24,312 bases of DNA from positions 1-24,312 of the IMG/VR virus record IMGVR_UViG_3300025098_000275; one strand, 5' to 3'. Origin of the DNA: a virus. Each line of letters opens with the position of its first letter. Positions within the stretch are counted from its first letter, which is position 1. Shown piece by piece: positions 22,901 to 24,312 of the stretch. A program made the translations under genes and the position numbers. Below the pieces are notes generated by a model. That model did not search any database. It was not told the origin of the DNA and was given only the letters and a program-made list of their open reading frames with translations.

Positions 22901-23394
22901 TATGGTGATAGTGTAACCGGACCAGCCGATATACTTCCTCCTCCTATTTTTTCAGTTGCAGTTGCTGTGCCTGAAGCTGTAAATGTATAGTTATTAACAT
23001 CTGTAACTGTAATTGTAAATCCTGTAGAAACATTAATGTCTGCAGAAGTTATACCTGCACCAGGTTCACCGTCTCTAAATCTAACAACATCTCCTGTAGA
23101 TCTTCCATGGTTGTCTTCAAATACAGATATGGTTTGAGATCCATTTGTAGTGGACAAAGGATTTAAAGTTAATATTCTTGCAACAGCAGGCTCAACTCTT
23201 GCAGGTCTTGCATTTAATAAACCCTGAGGGTCTGCACTGTGTGGTTTTGGTTGTAACTGTGGATGTTTAGCTTCAAACTCTGATATGTGAACTCTTGCAC
23301 CATTCCATTCTATTACCATTTCAGAATATGGAAATGCTAATCCTGATCTATCAGAAATAAACTGTGCATATTTACCTGAAGAAAGATTTGACAT
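22900..23394 (-). CDS. Small beta-rich virion protein (164 aa)
   Basis: SSGKYAQFISDRSGLAFPYS, followed by EMVIEWNGARVHISEFEAKHPQL (residues 5-47), is a signature I recognise from marine-phage neck regions, where the N-terminal segment is a small mixed domain. Residues 75-155 form a beta module (GRSTGDVVRFRDGEPGAGIT, then FTITVTDVNNYTFTASGTAT) like the insertion in the 650-aa tail protein. It is coupled by TAATG overlaps to the genes on both sides. It may sit at the head-tail junction. I cannot assign a defined function. Confidence 0.6.
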   Translation of the reverse strand: MSNLSSGKYAQFISDRSGLAFPYSEMVIEWNGARVHISEFEAKHPQLQPKPHSADPQGLLNARPARVEPAVARILTLNPLSTTNGSQTISVFEDNHGRSTGDVVRFRDGEPGAGITSADINVSTGFTITVTDVNNYTFTASGTATATEKIGGGSISAGPVTLSP

Positions 23395-24119
23395 TAAGAC
23401 TCCGGATAATAAACTTTAGGACTAATATAAGTACTTGATGGGGAGCCGTCCTCTTGTAAAGCTCTTTGTAATTCATCTTCATACAACATCTTTAGCATTT
23501 GAACTCTATCAGGTGCATTTTTAATCGCAAGATAGTAAGATAAACCTGCAGTCATACAAGGTACAAATCTATAAGGAACATCAGTTGCATTAGTATAATC
23601 ACCTACATCTTGTATTCTTTTTACATAATAGTAGTTTAAAAACTTACCTGCTTCACTAGATCCAGGTGTTAAAAATAAAGTAATTGTAACTTTATCTATA
23701 AATCTTTGAACAAAATATTGTGATGGTGTTCCGGTAGATGTTTTATTTGATAGTGCTTGATACTGTGATCTGTTTACTTTTGTAAGGGGTGTATCTACAT
23801 TAGAGTTTCTGTAAGACGCTTCTAATATATCGTCAACACCATAAACAGCTGTAGCACTTGAAGTGCCATCTGATGTTGATCTAAACATTGTATAAGTTGC
23901 TTGATCTGCAACTAATGTAATATTATTGTTTGCAACTTCCCAATAGTGTAGGCCTCTATTAGACCATTCTTGAAATAAAATATTAAGAGATCTTCTTGCA
24001 GATTTTAATTGGTAACCAGAAAGATTCTGCATACCAATTCTTTCATAGGCTTCTGTAATTACTTCATCAACAGAAAACGTCTTATCAAAAGTTGTAGTTC
24101 CGGAAGTAGTGTTAGCCAT
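23394..24119 (-). CDS. P22 gp4-like tail accessory / DNA stabilisation protein (241 aa)
   Basis: The segment FSVDEVITEAYERIGMQNLS, then GYQLKSARRSLNILFQEWSN and RGLHYWEVANNNITLVADQA (residues 15-74), is the helical N-terminus of head-completion or connector proteins placed with P22 gp4. YTMFRSTSDGTSSATAVYGV and the closing VPYRFVPCMTAGLSYYLAIK segment complete the fold. It binds below the portal and helps keep packaged DNA inside. An AGGAG Shine-Dalgarno sequence precedes ATG 24119. It and the adaptor at 22247-22900 form the neck. I am fairly sure of a neck role and less sure of the exact P22 equivalence. Confidence 0.68.
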   Translation of the reverse strand: MANTTSGTTTFDKTFSVDEVITEAYERIGMQNLSGYQLKSARRSLNILFQEWSNRGLHYWEVANNNITLVADQATYTMFRSTSDGTSSATAVYGVDDILEASYRNSNVDTPLTKVNRSQYQALSNKTSTGTPSQYFVQRFIDKVTITLFLTPGSSEAGKFLNYYYVKRIQDVGDYTNATDVPYRFVPCMTAGLSYYLAIKNAPDRVQMLKMLYEDELQRALQEDGSPSSTYISPKVYYPES

Positions 24120-24127
24120 TTACTCTC

Positions 24128-24312
24128 CTATTTATCTAAGATGACAGTTACAGTTGAATTTGAAATTGCTGAAATAGTCATTCCACCTTCAAATAAAATT
24201 CCGTCTTCTGCTAGATTATAAGAAAATACATCACCTGCTGGTACATCTACTTGAAACTGTGTTACTGAGTTTCCATCTTGTAATGTAACTGAACCTGCAG
24301 AACCTGTTGATG
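24128..24312 (-). CDS. Small beta-rich virion protein, C-terminal fragment
   Basis: The last 61 codons of a gene that enters from beyond the window end at TAG 24128. They read TGSAGSVTLQDGNSVTQFQV, then DVPAGDVFSYNLAEDGILFE, and close GGMTISAISNSTVTVILDK. The alternation of strands with a VPAGDV turn is typical of small phage decoration or minor structural proteins and resembles the LEAGDVIKI part of the 111-aa protein at 10841-11176. The gap to the next start is 8 nt. The start and full length are not visible. Confidence 0.6.
   Translation of the reverse strand, partial: STGSAGSVTLQDGNSVTQFQVDVPAGDVFSYNLAEDGILFEGGMTISAISNSTVTVILDK

Noticed and set aside
1-24312. tRNA genes, integrase, attachment sites, insertion sequences
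   Set aside because: No cloverleaf-like sequence, transposase, recombinase or flanking direct repeat was seen by eye; a tRNA or repeat scan would be needed to exclude small ones.

Overview
This window is part of the virion-structure and lysis module of a tailed bacteriophage, most likely a marine phage infecting an AT-rich bacterioplankton host (SAR11/Pelagibacter-like or similar). The basis is the low G+C by eye, the very compact gene packing, and protein families that recur in marine viromes: a small protein beginning MAHFAK, fibre C-termini with YTGDLHLSN, a large protein with VDQNRAARVEAFFDD, and 2OG-Fe(II) oxygenases among tail genes. The host and taxon are inferred from gene content and were not measured. 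All 28 genes I support lie on the minus strand, so transcription runs from position 24312 towards 1. Most neighbours touch or overlap, often as TAATG or ATGA, and there is no gene-free stretch over 300 bases.

In transcription order: (1) 24312-22247 holds the end of a small structural protein, a P22 gp4-like tail accessory or DNA-stabilisation protein, a small beta-rich virion protein and an SU10-type adaptor, which points to a short-tailed (podovirus-like) or related connector. (2) 22235-15795 is a fibre and adhesin region. It has a beta-rich protein, a repetitive tail fibre, a protein made of nine 22-residue repeats, a second fibre sharing the first one's C-terminal module, two tandem paralogous glycine-rich adhesin-like proteins, and a MAHFAK-type protein. 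(3) 15746-13359 is a four-gene set: three recognisable 2OG-Fe(II) oxygenases of different subfamilies and one probable degenerate relative. A palindrome plus a consensus-like promoter and operator-like dyad lie in front of it and a very long hairpin behind it, so it looks like a self-contained inserted (moron-like) cassette.

(4) 13289-10611 holds a large P22 gp10-like or tail-tubular-B-like protein and three small proteins, then two glycosyltransferases (GT-B and GT-A fold) at 10630-8812. (5) 8750-324 holds five large, low-complexity or helix-rich proteins, probably internal or ejection proteins, ending with one of 1302 residues. (6) 321-1 is the start of the lysis module: a 59-residue XhlA/holin-like membrane protein and the N-terminus of an M15-family peptidase endolysin cut by the window edge.

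The genes fit one programme: build the neck and tail, decorate and possibly chemically modify the fibres or capsid (oxygenases and glycosyltransferases), load internal proteins, then lyse. The most unusual element is the oxygenase cassette with its own boundary signals. Next are the strict 66-bp repeat gene and the duplicated glycine-rich adhesins, which look like places where receptor binding diversifies. No tRNA, rRNA, CRISPR array, insertion sequence or integrase was seen.
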